Shown: piece by piece, positions 45,406 through 55,068 of the stretch
Numbering within the stretch: the first letter of the stretch is position 1
Layout of the letters: the number at the start of each line of letters is the position of its first letter
Origin: Symsagittifera roscoffensis
Taxonomy: Eukaryota > Xenacoelomorpha > Acoela > Convolutidae
Assembly (NCBI RefSeq): GCF_963678635.1
Contig: NC_087067.1
Span: 59,368,094-59,432,093 of the forward strand
Direction: 5' to 3'
Length of the DNA stretch: 64,000 nucleotides
The notes under the pieces: generated by a model
Seen by the model: only the letters and a program-made list of their open reading frames with translations
The model's database searches: none
Told to the model about the DNA's origin: nothing
Program-made: the position numbers and the translations under genes

Positions 45406-47590
45406 CTAGACCTCCTCTAAGAAACGAAAATGGAAAACAAGTAGCAAAGAATGTTCCGAGTATATTCCTTTAAAAAACTACATAATAAATTTTTTTTCAG
45501 ATCAGTGTCGTTTTTTGTTCGAGGATCTGAAAGAAAATCTGACATATTCGACAGTCATATTTGAATCAATTCAATCAAATATAGCAAGTATGAAGTCAAA
45601 TGCAATTTTGTTCTGACCGTTATAAAAATTGGGTGGGGGGATTTTGTATTTAAGTATTTTTAGCTGTTTCATTACGAGGCCAAACTGTGTTTTAGTGAAT
45701 TGTCAGCGGTTTCCGCAACAAGGATCTCTTTGATCTCACGCAAAATCAGGAACCACAATTAATCATCGGACTAGGTTGAGTGATATATCAAAAAAAACTC
45801 TTTCAGTTGAACAACATTAAAAGAACGAACGGTCTGAAATTTTTGGATTTTTGTTTTGAGCTAATAAGGTGAGCGTCCGAGCTTACAATCAATTATTTAT
45901 GCTTATCTTAAGCCGTGAAAGTTTATTTTTCTTCAAGTTATGTTGGTAATGGAAAATTTTAAGCATCGTTCTCGGAATCAAAAACTCAAAAAAGATTCAA
46001 AAAGTTTCTGCAAAAAAATTGAAAAGTTTCGAAATTTATTTGATTTTTGTAGCGACTTTTTTCGTTTTTCTAGTCAATTTACTATTTTCCAATCGGCCTT
46101 GTTTTCTATGACCAGTTGAAGTGTTTTTGTTCAAGTTTTTTAACGGCACAACGCAGAAAAAACGACACTCATTTGAAGAAAAAAATGTACTTTTCAAGAC
46201 TATGGTCGGAACATTCTGTGTCAATTGCACAGTAACCAGCTCTCCTTGTTCATTAATATTTTATTGCAGTTTTGCTTGGATCCAAGTTGATTAAACGCCC
46301 TGAACAATACCCAGTGTTCTGTCTAACATCGATCCTATTTCATATTATACATTATTATTTTTTTATTTCAAAAAAATGTGCATGCAAGTGCCAGTTTTTC
46401 AGACAGAGTTTTTGTTCTAAATTCAACCGAAATTTTGAGTTTGCTGCAAACTTTATTATTAAACTCAATCTAAAAAATGTTATAGAAATAGGTAGCTTTA
46501 AGTCTATACGTGTTTTTGTTTCAGTGACTTGGAGCACAACGGATAATAACAAACAAACAACACGTCAACTAAGTTTCACTTTGAAGTACAATGCCCAGGT
46601 TGCCCATCAAGAAAGATCATGATGTCTTATGTTCCCAAACTCAAAAATAGAAGAAAAATTTTCAGTTGTGATGAGAACTCGCGACTGCTTCATCTCTTTC
46701 AGGACATGGGGTGTTCTCCAGATATTTTTTCTTCTATAATTTTTCAAACAATAAATTTGCTATAATCGTTAACTATTTGAATTAATGAAGATCGAACGCA
46801 TAAAATTTCAATCAAAATGAAAAACAGCTTAGAATAATTGAAAAAAATTCAAATAAAGTGAAATTATGTGTGAACACTGTCGGGGCAAAAGAATGATTTT
46901 CAAAAAACGGTTTATTTTTTTTTTGTGCCAAATGTTTGAGTAGCCCAGAAGTTTCAGGCATTAATGTTTAATCATAACTGATTTCTACTGCAGCTGAAGT
47001 GTCCAATAAAAATGAATTATGATTGCCGTGAACGATGTTGCCACCTTGCTGTTATAACCACTCAAAGCAAGAAACGACCTGTTTCTGACAAAAGAAAACT
47101 TTTTAACGGAAGTTAATTTAGAGAAGGGCCTTCTCCCTCCTCTTCCTGTTTCATTGCTGCACAAAAATACGCCTTACGCTTTCAACTGAAATTTTTAGGG
47201 GTGTAATTAAAATGCTGACAGCTTTTCGAAAGCCCCCTTGTCAGATGAACAAAACTTGGTGACCCCAGTCTCATTAAAACATTTTAAGTGTCCCACTCTT
47301 CAACCCTACGATATTTAACCCCCTCTGTTTACAACCCCTACACTATAAACCCGTAACATGATAACCCCACAACAATTTAACCCCCTTTTAATGACGATAA
47401 TTTGTTTCAAATTAAGTCCTTTTCATAAGTACGGGAGTAGTCCAATTAAGCTTAGTAATTGAGGCCTGAAAAGCTAGTCTTAATTCACTTGATGCCTCTA
47501 GCATCTCAAAAATAATTGCATTTCGGTAGGTTAGAGAAATAATCCCTCAATCACGCATTTAAAACAGATATAGATAACCTGCATGGTGCT
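45406..47590. other. No recognisable gene
   Basis: AT-rich sequence with short, unsupported frames (for example 46272-46622 plus and its minus shadow). The one structured feature is the 15-bp periodic tract at 47297-47390. Confidence 0.5.
47297..47390. repeat. Degenerate minisatellite with AACCC core, 15-16 bp period
   Basis: AACCC starts at 47302, 47317, 47333, 47348, 47363 and 47379, spacings 15, 16, 15, 15 and 16. The bases between the cores vary, but most cores are preceded by T or AT. Confidence 0.8.
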
Positions 47591-47685
47591 AATTGAAGGC
47601 AACAACAGAGGTTTGTGAGTTTTATAAAAAATCATACTGCATATTTCTTTCACTATTATTATACCACTCTATCAGATCAGATATA

Positions 47686-48032
47686 ATGTTTGAAGCGTCA
47701 TTCTATTTTACTTTATCTTCGAAAGACAAACAAAGGCTAGTGGTATCAGGCCACGAGTATTACCTCAAGCGCAAAAACAAGACAACAACGTATTGGAACT
47801 GCTCAAAGTACCAAACCCATAAATGACGCGCAACAGCAATTACGGATGGAGAAAATTTTATTGAAACAAGGGGTCAACATAATCACGATATTTCCCCGCG
47901 CAAACCTGATGCTCGACTAGTTTTGAAAAACATCAAGGATCTAAGGATTCTAACATCCCAACTGTCGCAGTCGCAACCGCCATTCAGCCCATTACAGACA
48001 TTGCCACTCAACTAGCATTGGGAACCACATTT
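47686..48032 (+). pseudogene. FLYWCH zinc-finger fragment, probably MULE-related
   Basis: From ATG 47686 the frame reads KQRLVVSGHEYYLKRKNK, then TYWNCSKY, and after a TGA reads RATAITDG and GQHNHDIS. This fits a FLYWCH zinc finger (two Cys, then HxH), a DNA-binding domain of host proteins and Mutator-like transposases. The second Cys codon is TGA (47824-47826). After the finger, a frameshift near 47935 opens IPTVAVATAIQPITDIATQL, then the microsatellite cuts it off. The remaining protein is absent. Confidence 0.72.
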
Positions 48033-48052
48033 TAAGGGGTTGATCGACTGTG

Positions 48053-48160
48053 ATACATACATATATACATACATACATACATAAAAACATACATACAAAC
48101 ATACATACATATATACATACATAAATACATACGTACATACTTACATACATACATACATAC

Positions 48161-48191
<31 letters not shown>

Positions 48192-48602
48192 CATACATAC
48201 ATGCATACATACATACATACATACATACAAACATACATACATACATACATACATACATACATACATACATACATACATACATACATACATACATACATAC
48301 ATACATACATACATACTTACATACATACACAAATACATACATACATATATACATAAATACATACATACATGCATACATATATACATACATACATACATAC
48401 ATACATACATACATACATACATACATACATACATACATACATACATACATACATACATACATACATACATACATAGATACATACATATATACATACATAG
48501 AAACATACATACACACATTGATTCATAGTTATATATATACATACATACATACATGCAAACATGCATACATAAAGACGTACTTAAATACATACATGCATAT
48601 CT
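48053..48602. repeat. (CATA)n microsatellite, about 550 bp
   Basis: Imperfect tandem ATAC/CATA tetramers with scattered interruptions. The long Met-Tyr-Val-Cys frames on the minus strand are simply this repeat translated. Confidence 0.98.
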
Positions 48603-48648
48603 ACATACAAACAGACATTCATAAACACAAACTCAAACATAAATAGTA

Positions 48649-48859
48649 TTGTATCGTGTCCCGGATCCTCAGGGGGGTCCTTCCTAAGGGGGGGGGGGGT
48701 CCTCACGTAAAGCAAAATCCTAGGAAAGGGGTCCTTAATTTTTTGGAGGACTCCTATCCTAGGATTTTGTAAACGAAAGAAATTTTCCACCCAAAAAGCA
48801 GAAGACCCCCTATTTAGGATCTTGCTAAGTTTAGCTTAACAACAAGGGACACGATACAA
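48649..48859. mobile_element. Small element with 14-bp terminal inverted repeats
   Basis: TTGTATCGTGTCCC (48649-48662) is the exact inverse of GGGACACGATACAA (48846-48859). Inside is a second perfect inverted pair, CAAAATCCTAGGA (48713-48725) and TCCTAGGATTTTG (48757-48769). The total of 211 bp fits a MITE. No clear target duplication is seen. A run of 13 G lies near 48688-48700. Confidence 0.65.
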
Positions 48860-49160
48860 AATTCTTTCTAATTCCAATTTTTGGGCTCCTAATTATTGGT
48901 CCTGGTTAATTATATGAATCATATTAGTTGTTATATTTGTTTCGGGCAAATGAAATTTCGACCTAGTTGAAATTTGTTAGTGAACGGGGAATTGACTTTT
49001 ATGGTATATAATAAAAATGCGCCGTCCAATTTGTTAGCGTAGCTTAACTGTTGGCAGCAGTAAACTAATTCCTTAACTTGACCTAAATTTTATGGTGAAA
49101 AGGCAGTAAATTGAAATTACTTTCAAAAGGCGGCGGCCGTTTTTGGGCAGAATATACCAA
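48860..49160. other. Noncoding left flank of the Polinton
   Basis: About 300 bp of AT-rich DNA with no frame. The left terminal inverted repeat of the Polinton may lie here, but no inverse partner was found near 63.6-64 kb. Confidence 0.4.
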
Positions 49161-49781
49161 ATGATAAATTTGACAAATTTTGAAATAAGAAAAATGAAAT
49201 TAGAGGGAACTTGGTGTACTGAAGATATTGATAATGAACATTTACAATTAAGAGTGTTTTCAACCGCAGAGAAAAACTCATTTTTCAAATTTAGTAATGA
49301 ACGCTACGTCGTCTTCCTCGAAAGGGCGAAGGAAAGTTCAAAGAAAGAATACGAGTTAATTTTCAAAGAACAATTTTATTTGAGTGAGCTTCAACAAATC
49401 TCTTGGTGCATTTCTACAAAACAACAGTATGGTACTGTGAGCGATTGGAATTTTGCTGATTATGAAAGCGTAATCGACTATTCGTTTGACTTTAACTCAT
49501 TATGGGTTGATAAAGACTTGGAGAGAAAAATCCGTCTATGTTTCAACAAGCTATCAAAGTACAAAAAACTTCCGGTGGTTTATTTAATTACTTACCACCG
49601 TTATCTTAATGAGACTAAATGGTATTTTCAAGGTCACTTTTATTTCCACTGGCTTGAAATTCAGCAGGTTGGAGAGGTGTTGGAAAAAATAAATAATGAA
49701 AATGCAAAAAAGCAGAGTAACTCCTTTTCATTTGAAAATAATTCACGAAATTTATACGTCTTTGAAACAAACTTATCCTGA
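49161..49781 (+). CDS. Unassigned Polinton accessory protein
   Basis: A 206-codon frame from ATG 49161 (an upstream TTG is also in frame). The product is rich in Phe, Tyr, Trp and charged residues (for example WYFQGHFYFHWLEIQQV near its end), with no signal peptide or membrane segment. I do not recognise it. From about 49700 its frame looks like a shadow of the next ORF, so the true end may be a frameshift into that one. It is the first frame of the compact cluster. Confidence 0.5.
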   Translation: MINLTNFEIRKMKLEGTWCTEDIDNEHLQLRVFSTAEKNSFFKFSNERYVVFLERAKESSKKEYELIFKEQFYLSELQQISWCISTKQQYGTVSDWNFADYESVIDYSFDFNSLWVDKDLERKIRLCFNKLSKYKKLPVVYLITYHRYLNETKWYFQGHFYFHWLEIQQVGEVLEKINNENAKKQSNSFSFENNSRNLYVFETNLS

Positions 49782-50121
49782 TAATTCTAACCGACTCAAC
49801 TATTTTCTAGCTGCATGTTCTCTGTTTTTTGTTAGTTCTGATAACCTTAACTACGACATTTTAATTAAGTTGAGACCTTATGGTGGCTTGATTGGTATTG
49901 ATAACTCTTCTTTGGACAAATACTTGAAAAATTCCAAAATTTTACGATTGCACGCTATTTTGCACGATGCGGCCGACAAATTTTATCAACAGGGTCCCAC
50001 GTACTGTTACATGTTGCCCTGGAACTGTTACAACAGCTTATTGGGACATTTGAGTGGAATAACGTTCTGCCTTTTCATTAAGTTGAAAAAACCAGAAGTT
50101 TATCATTTACTAGAATGCTAG
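49696..50121 (+). CDS. Unassigned Polinton accessory protein 2 (or 3' part of the first)
   Basis: 141 aa from ATG 49696 (or ATG 49702). It contains LRPYGGLIGIDNSSLDKYL and GPTYCYMLPWNCYNSLLGHL, a Tyr/Cys-rich stretch that looks conserved, but I cannot name it. It overlaps the preceding frame by 86 bases. It is either a separate overlapping gene or the continuation of the first ORF after a frameshift. Its stop overlaps the next start by a few bases. Confidence 0.5.
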   Translation: MKMQKSRVTPFHLKIIHEIYTSLKQTYPDNSNRLNYFLAACSLFFVSSDNLNYDILIKLRPYGGLIGIDNSSLDKYLKNSKILRLHAILHDAADKFYQQGPTYCYMLPWNCYNSLLGHLSGITFCLFIKLKKPEVYHLLEC

Positions 50122-50593
50122 GCGAGAGATCAGTTGTGCTTGACGTGGAAGGCTTTTGTTAAAAGAAAAACGCCTTTGTTGTTAAAGAATTAGCAATAAC
50201 AACTTCAGACTACAGCGATCGACTCATTTTCCTACCACCAGTGAATTTCAATATACTACCAAAGCTTGAACAAAAAGTTTACAACTGGTTAACAAATTAT
50301 TTACACGGTCCCCATTGGGAAAACAGTGATTATTTTTATATAAACTTGAATCAAATACTTCAGAGTTTTGTGCTGAGAAATACCGGTGCCGTTTTTACGC
50401 TAAAAGAAAAGAAAAGACAGAATTTTTGGCCAAGTACTTGGACCAAAAGATTGAAAACCTAGATGATTTGGGCTGCCCTCGGGTTGAAAACTTATATTTT
50501 AAAAATTATCCAAGTTGCAATAAACATATTCCACACTACAACTCTAGGAATCATTGTGCCCTGAAGAAAACCAAGTTTTTTATGATTGGTTGA
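50115..50593 (+). pseudogene. Unassigned Polinton accessory gene with D-x-E start and Cys/His end
   Basis: From ATG 50115 the frame reads VVLDVEGFC, a TAA stop, then KELAITTSDYSDRL and FLPPVNFNILPK in the same frame. Frame 50241-50462 covers the middle (YNWLTNYLHGPHWENSDYFY). After a frameshift near 50420 another frame gives EFLAKYLDQKIENLDDLGCP and ends CALKKTKFF with spaced Cys and His. The DxEG start recalls a DEDD-type nuclease, but this is weak. At least two lesions. Confidence 0.5.
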
Positions 50594-50596
50594 AAA

Positions 50597-50881
50597 ATGA
50601 ACAACAGCGAGAGATCAGCGAAAGTGGAGACATACCTATCACCAAATTCAAAGCTTTGTGTGTGGATGACTCCAGAGGGTGATATTAAAATTTCAGTAAC
50701 GAGAATAGAGCGTATTGATTGCAAGGGCCAAATTGTTCAGAGGAAGGAGCAAATAATAATTTCCGAAGAAGAGTTGTCTACGTTGAAGAGGTTTTTTCCA
50801 GTTAATGATCAATTTGTATACTTCCAGAGATTCAAGTTTATCAGAAATGTTAGCCAGCAAGCGAGGAGTATATCTTCCTGA
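50597..50881 (+). CDS. Small unassigned Polinton protein (possible PC4-like fold)
   Basis: 94 aa from ATG 50597, three bases after the previous stop. The middle KGQIVQRKEQIIISEEELST, preceded by WMTPEGDIKISVTRIERI, gives alternating strands followed by an IS-EE-L turn. This loosely resembles single-strand-binding PC4 coactivators. The resemblance is by eye only. The last 12 codons overlap the next frame. Confidence 0.4.
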   Translation: MNNSERSAKVETYLSPNSKLCVWMTPEGDIKISVTRIERIDCKGQIVQRKEQIIISEEELSTLKRFFPVNDQFVYFQRFKFIRNVSQQARSISS

Positions 50882-51101
50882 ACTAGTCTTAGTACCCAAA
50901 CGTCAGCCAGGAGTTCAGATGGATCTAAACAGCAGTGAATTGCCAGATGAGATTAAGACGATTGTGAAAGAGGATACTGTGAAGAAAATAAAGTACTACG
51001 AAAAAACTGCAAATATCCCAGCAAACTTTGTTCTAGAAATGCATGACAAAAATGATAGAGATTTCACACGTTATGAAATTTTTTACTGTTCTCAAAAGTA
51101 A
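50847..51101 (+). CDS. Small unassigned Polinton protein
   Basis: 84 aa from ATG 50847 (MLASKRGVYLPELVLVPKRQ); a longer frame opens at 50805. It overlaps the preceding ORF by about 35 bases. Hydrophilic, rich in Lys, Glu and Val. No domain recognised. Confidence 0.4.
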   Translation: MLASKRGVYLPELVLVPKRQPGVQMDLNSSELPDEIKTIVKEDTVKKIKYYEKTANIPANFVLEMHDKNDRDFTRYEIFYCSQK

Positions 51102-51173
51102 TTTAATTTTTTACAAGCTTCATTCACAGAGAGAAAAAGTCTAACACCGTCTGTAGAATAAATAGTTTCTCAA

Positions 51174-51458
51174 ATGTCAGAAGCAACAACAGCAGTAGAT
51201 GAACCTGACGCAACATTAGTAACAGAGTTTGTTTATAACGAGACAAACAGTGAAAAAAAATCATGGAAGTTTTGTAACAATGTAACTTTGCCAAGGTCTG
51301 AAGTAGTTTTTGTTGCGCAAATGGTAGTAATTCTAGTTTTACTAACTTTCTGCATTCTCAAACTTTCTTTAACTAAATTAAGTTGCGAAGAAACGTCAGT
51401 TTGGTTCTCGATTTTATCAGGCTTGGTTTGTTACGTACTACCAAACCTAAGAATATGA
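51174..51458 (+). CDS. Small membrane protein of the Polinton
   Basis: 94 aa from ATG 51174. Two hydrophobic helices: about residues 43-65 (EVVFVAQMVVILVLLTFCIL) and 77-92 (SVWFSILSGLVCYVLPNL), joined by a short loop with Cys-Glu-Glu. Small two-helix proteins just before the packaging ATPase recur in invertebrate Polintons; their job is unknown. Its TGA overlaps the ATPase ATG (ATGA, 51455-51458), so they were probably expressed together. Confidence 0.65.
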   Translation: MSEATTAVDEPDATLVTEFVYNETNSEKKSWKFCNNVTLPRSEVVFVAQMVVILVLLTFCILKLSLTKLSCEETSVWFSILSGLVCYVLPNLRI

Positions 51459-52156
51459 ATAAAGTGATTGATACTTCGACAAGAGTTTTTATGGCGATAG
51501 TGGGACCTTCAGGATCCGGGAAAACTGAGTTAATTTTGAAACTTCTGATGGGAAATATTTTTTACCCTAAGTTGGGAACCGTTCTATATCTTTACAAACA
51601 GATGCAACCTGTATTCTCAGAAAAAGTGTCTTCTCGCGAAGTGAATGTGGAGTTCATGAAATTCGACGGATTCGAATCTGTGAGAAAATTAGAAAATGTT
51701 CTTCTATTTTTCGATGATTCATGTGAAGACATCTATAATAACAAGTTATTTGTTAGGTTAGTGACAGCGGGTAGACATAGAGGGATAGATGTAATATATG
51801 TTAAGCATAACTTGTTTCAACAAAGTCGACGGTCGCGTACGATTGATTTTAACACTTCACACATCATTCTGTTCAAACCGCCTCGCGACGTTCAGCAACT
51901 AGATCTTTTAGGAAGACAATTGAATGTATCAAAATTTTTGAGAAACTGTTACGAATTAGCTACCAGAGACTCTTTTGGACATCTTCTAATCGGCTTGGAC
52001 CCCCATACATCAGATTGTTTGAGATATTCTTCAAATATCACACCACCTGGGCCAACAGTTTTTTATTTACCCTTATCTGAAGCAGAAACTACTCCAATCA
52101 CAAATGAAAAAGAAAAACTTATCTATTCTGCGGCATATGGTACAACTGAAACCTGA
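51455..52156 (+). CDS. FtsK/HerA-type genome-packaging ATPase
   Basis: 233 aa from ATG 51455. Walker A GPSGSGKT at residues 17-24 and Walker B LLFFDD at 83-88, then a conserved TAGRHRGIDVIYV stretch (sensor region) at about 107-120. This is the A32-like DNA-packaging ATPase of Polintons and related viruses, which uses ATP to move DNA into capsids. The frame is open throughout with all key residues present. The longer frame starting at TTG 51383 is not needed. Start overlaps the upstream stop; end overlaps the next ORF by 20-50 bases. Confidence 0.92.
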   Translation: MNKVIDTSTRVFMAIVGPSGSGKTELILKLLMGNIFYPKLGTVLYLYKQMQPVFSEKVSSREVNVEFMKFDGFESVRKLENVLLFFDDSCEDIYNNKLFVRLVTAGRHRGIDVIYVKHNLFQQSRRSRTIDFNTSHIILFKPPRDVQQLDLLGRQLNVSKFLRNCYELATRDSFGHLLIGLDPHTSDCLRYSSNITPPGPTVFYLPLSEAETTPITNEKEKLIYSAAYGTTET

Positions 52157-52409
52157 CCAGCTAAGAAGATTAATTAGAAAAACTTCAAATCGTGAGATCA
52201 TAACAATTATTTGTGAATGTTTGCTCAATGTAGTCAATGGAAACGTACCCGTTAAAATCACAAACATCGAAAGATTCGAGACAGCATACAAATACTTAAT
52301 AACTCCAAAAACCAGTGTTGTCAAAAAACGTGCGATTATTTTGAGTAAAGAAGGCTTCCATTTAGTTCGACAAATACTTTATTTTTGTTACAAGTACCTC
52401 ACAACTTAA
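52137..52409 (+). CDS. Small basic Polinton protein upstream of integrase
   Basis: 90 aa from ATG 52137 (an in-frame ATG also lies at 52104). Contains LRRLIRKTSNREIITIICEC, then LLNVVNGNVPVKI and KTSVVKKRAIILSKEGFH. A small protein of this make-up is common in animal Polintons and sits just upstream of integrase or core genes. Its role is unproven; DNA condensation is one idea. Open frame, no lesion. Its TAA overlaps the next ATG (TAATG at 52407-52411). Confidence 0.65.
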   Translation: MVQLKPDQLRRLIRKTSNREIITIICECLLNVVNGNVPVKITNIERFETAYKYLITPKTSVVKKRAIILSKEGFHLVRQILYFCYKYLTT

Positions 52410-54179
52410 TGATGACTGCTGAAGAATTCATTCTAATTCCGAAACACTTATATGTTAAAGAGCAGCCACATGCTGCAGGTTTTCTTCATGATAATAATAT
52501 TAAACATAAAAATGCTCAACTGTCCTATCTTAACCGGCTTAGACCCCAATTACCTCCACAAACTAGTAAGACTACTGCAACGAAGGAAACATTTACGGAT
52601 AATTTTGAGCCCCAACAAGAACAGCCTAAACTGTTAACGGACGATGAAGAAGTACCGGTCGAACGTGTTAAAGACGAAATACTAGAAGAAAAACACAATA
52701 GACAGACCGAAAGCATTTTAGGACAGTTACAAGTTTTAGAAGACAAAAAATTTGTTAGGGCAAAAACCGTACTTGAGATCATAGAAAATTCAGAAAGAGT
52801 ACCCATAAACCGTGACAATGAGGTGATATATGTAGATAAAGTACCAACAGGGCTTAAAGCTACAATATTTTTATACGACATACAACAACCAACGAAAAAA
52901 TTACACAATCCGGCGTTCATTAACATTTTAACTGCTCTCAACTTGAATGAAAATCTGGTAATAAATCGAAATGCCAAACACGCGGTTCAGTCAGCGTCTA
53001 TTAACGCTCAGGAGAAACGAGAACCCGGACTCTCAAGAACCCGCTCAACGTCCCCCCCATTTGGCAGGAAAAAAGTAGTTCAAACTTTAAGAGAAGTAAA
53101 AAACACAAACGAAAAAGTCTCAGCGATAATAGAAAAACCCAAAACCAAAAACGTGAAAAAGAGTCAGAAGAAGGCTCTGACTCATACGGAACGCCCCATA
53201 ACGATTCAGATTCTCCAACGTCTGAAAAGACGAAGGCGCAAACAAAACAATGGGAAAATTAATAAGATTGAAGAAAAATTGTTGAAAACTAAATACAGTG
53301 ACAAAGGTCCCGCGTTATTTGGTAGTGTGAACAACTTGATAAAAGCAAGCAATTTGTCGCGAAAGAAAGTTAAGCGTTTCCTTCATACTGAACCTGCTTA
53401 CACGAAATATCGAACTGTGATCCGAAAAACGCCGCGACTCAAGGTCATAGTTTACGATATCGACGCAATCTGGTCATTAGATCTGGCCTTTGTTGATAAA
53501 CTTGCCCAGTACAACCATGATGTTAAGTATCTGCTTGTTGCAGTTGACTGCATGTCCCGCTATCTCAGAGTGCAACCCTTGAAATCAAAGTATGCTACTA
53601 CAACATCAGAAGCGTTCAAACTAATGATAACGACAAAACAACCGGAAAATGTATGGGTGGACAAGGGCACAGAGTTTAAAGGGTCCTTCGAAGCATTATG
53701 TAAAAAGAAAGGGATAAAAACATATAGCACAGTCCGCATTCGCTGAGAGAAATATCCGTTCCTTGAAAAATCTTATTTATAAGTACTTGGAGGATAAATG
53801 GACTTACTCATACATTGACAAATTGCAAGATTTTGTCAATGCAATTAATCCGAGAACAAATCGTGTCACGAATCCTGCACCAAATAAAGTAACTAAAAAA
53901 GATGTTTCTCGCCTGATTTCATTAGGAGCAGAACAGTCTTTGAAATTAGTTCGATGTTCAAAGCTTTATGTTGGTGATTATGTTAGACTTGCCAAAGTAG
54001 ACATACGTTTTCGCAAGGGTTACAAACAATCGTTCACCGATGAAGTGTTTGAAGTTTTTGACATACCAACACGAAATCCCCCAACATACAATTTGATTGA
54101 TTCTAACAGAGAACCGATTGAGGGAATATTTTACGAGTCTGAACCAATTCGCGTTCTGGAGAAGGACAATCATGACTGA
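52409..54179 (+). pseudogene. Retroviral-type integrase with long N-terminal extension, frameshifted
   Basis: From ATG 52409. Residues 1-330 are a charged region not typical of integrase (LIPKHLYVKE near the start, a Lys/Arg-rich patch near 265-290). Integrase core: first Asp in SLDLAFVD (residue 358), second in VWVDKGTEF (residue 418). The catalytic Glu lies in a different frame (about 53745), because a short deletion or frameshift just before it ends the ORF at 53746. The remainder (53763-54179) encodes the C-terminal part. It would integrate the element's DNA. The next ATG (54172) overlaps its stop. Confidence 0.88.
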
Positions 54180-55063
54180 GGGCACTTCCAACAGCCTTTT
54201 CACCCATAATGTTCCCCCTTCCTTCACAATTACCCTAGTTTCATCTGCATCAATGAACGTTTTTAAAGATAACACTCTGGCCAACTTCAAAAATCTTCTG
54301 AGTGAAGAAATAATTTTGCAATGTGAATGGAGAGTAGCAGTTACAGAAATTACCTTCCCTACTCAGATGAACAACGTAACTGACAACAACATTGTGTACA
54401 AAAAAAGATCGGGTTATAGCAAGCATGAAAGTTGAGAAAGACAAGATCTCCAGACCTTACCTTGGAGAAACAGCAAAAATAACAAAAGGAGAATATACGA
54501 GCATTGATCAAATACTGGACGAGATTCGTTGAAAGACAGAATTAGAGAAATTGGATTACGTAATAGATCCAATAACCAAACATCTTTCCTCATGGCTGCA
54601 TTATTGGGAAGGTATAAATTTTTCAAGCCCGCAAATTCCTAGTCTACTTGGATTCAAAGGCGTCAGAGATGGAACTGGTTATCATATAGGTTACAAACAA
54701 GGAAGCACGAAACATAGCACATTCTCTACCCAAGATCTTATTGCTAACTATCCCGTTGATGTATGCGCTGGTACTCAGCTTATGTTTATTTATCTGGACA
54801 TTATTCATTATCAAATAGTCGGAGACACAAAAGCACCCCTTTTACGAGTCATTGATACAAATCGTCGAGTGAAAAACAGTTACGCATGTACAATTGAACC
54901 GAATCATCGTAAAGTGTTTAGTAATTTGAATTTTAAAAAATTTTTGGTCAATAATATTTCCAATATTTGTGTGAACTTGCGCACAGAAACTGGAGGACTT
55001 GTTCCTTTTGCTGGAGGGGGAAAAGTTGTTCTGACTTTGAAATTTCAAAAGTTTAGCAATTGA
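54172..55063 (+). pseudogene. Minor capsid (penton-like) protein, copy 1, broken
   Basis: From ATG 54172: frame 1 (to 54435) has FTITLVSSASMNVFKDNTLA and EWRVAVTEITFP. A shift near 54420 moves to a second frame, which is stopped by TGA at 54530-54532. Reading resumes to 55063 (DTKAPLLRVIDTN..., ending GKVVLTLKFQKFSN). The last part is long and well kept. This is the minor jelly-roll capsid type of Polintons. Lesions: one frameshift and one stop. The downstream gene begins about 6 bases after its TGA. Confidence 0.8.
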
Positions 55064-55068
55064 TCAAA

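Noticed and set aside
47992-48590. Long Met-Tyr-Val-Cys minus-strand frames
   Set aside because: They are the CATA/TACA microsatellite read in three frames.
50241-50462. Adenain-like cysteine protease
   Set aside because: HW occurs in GPHWENSD, but no matching Asp/Asn and Cys positions could be found in order.
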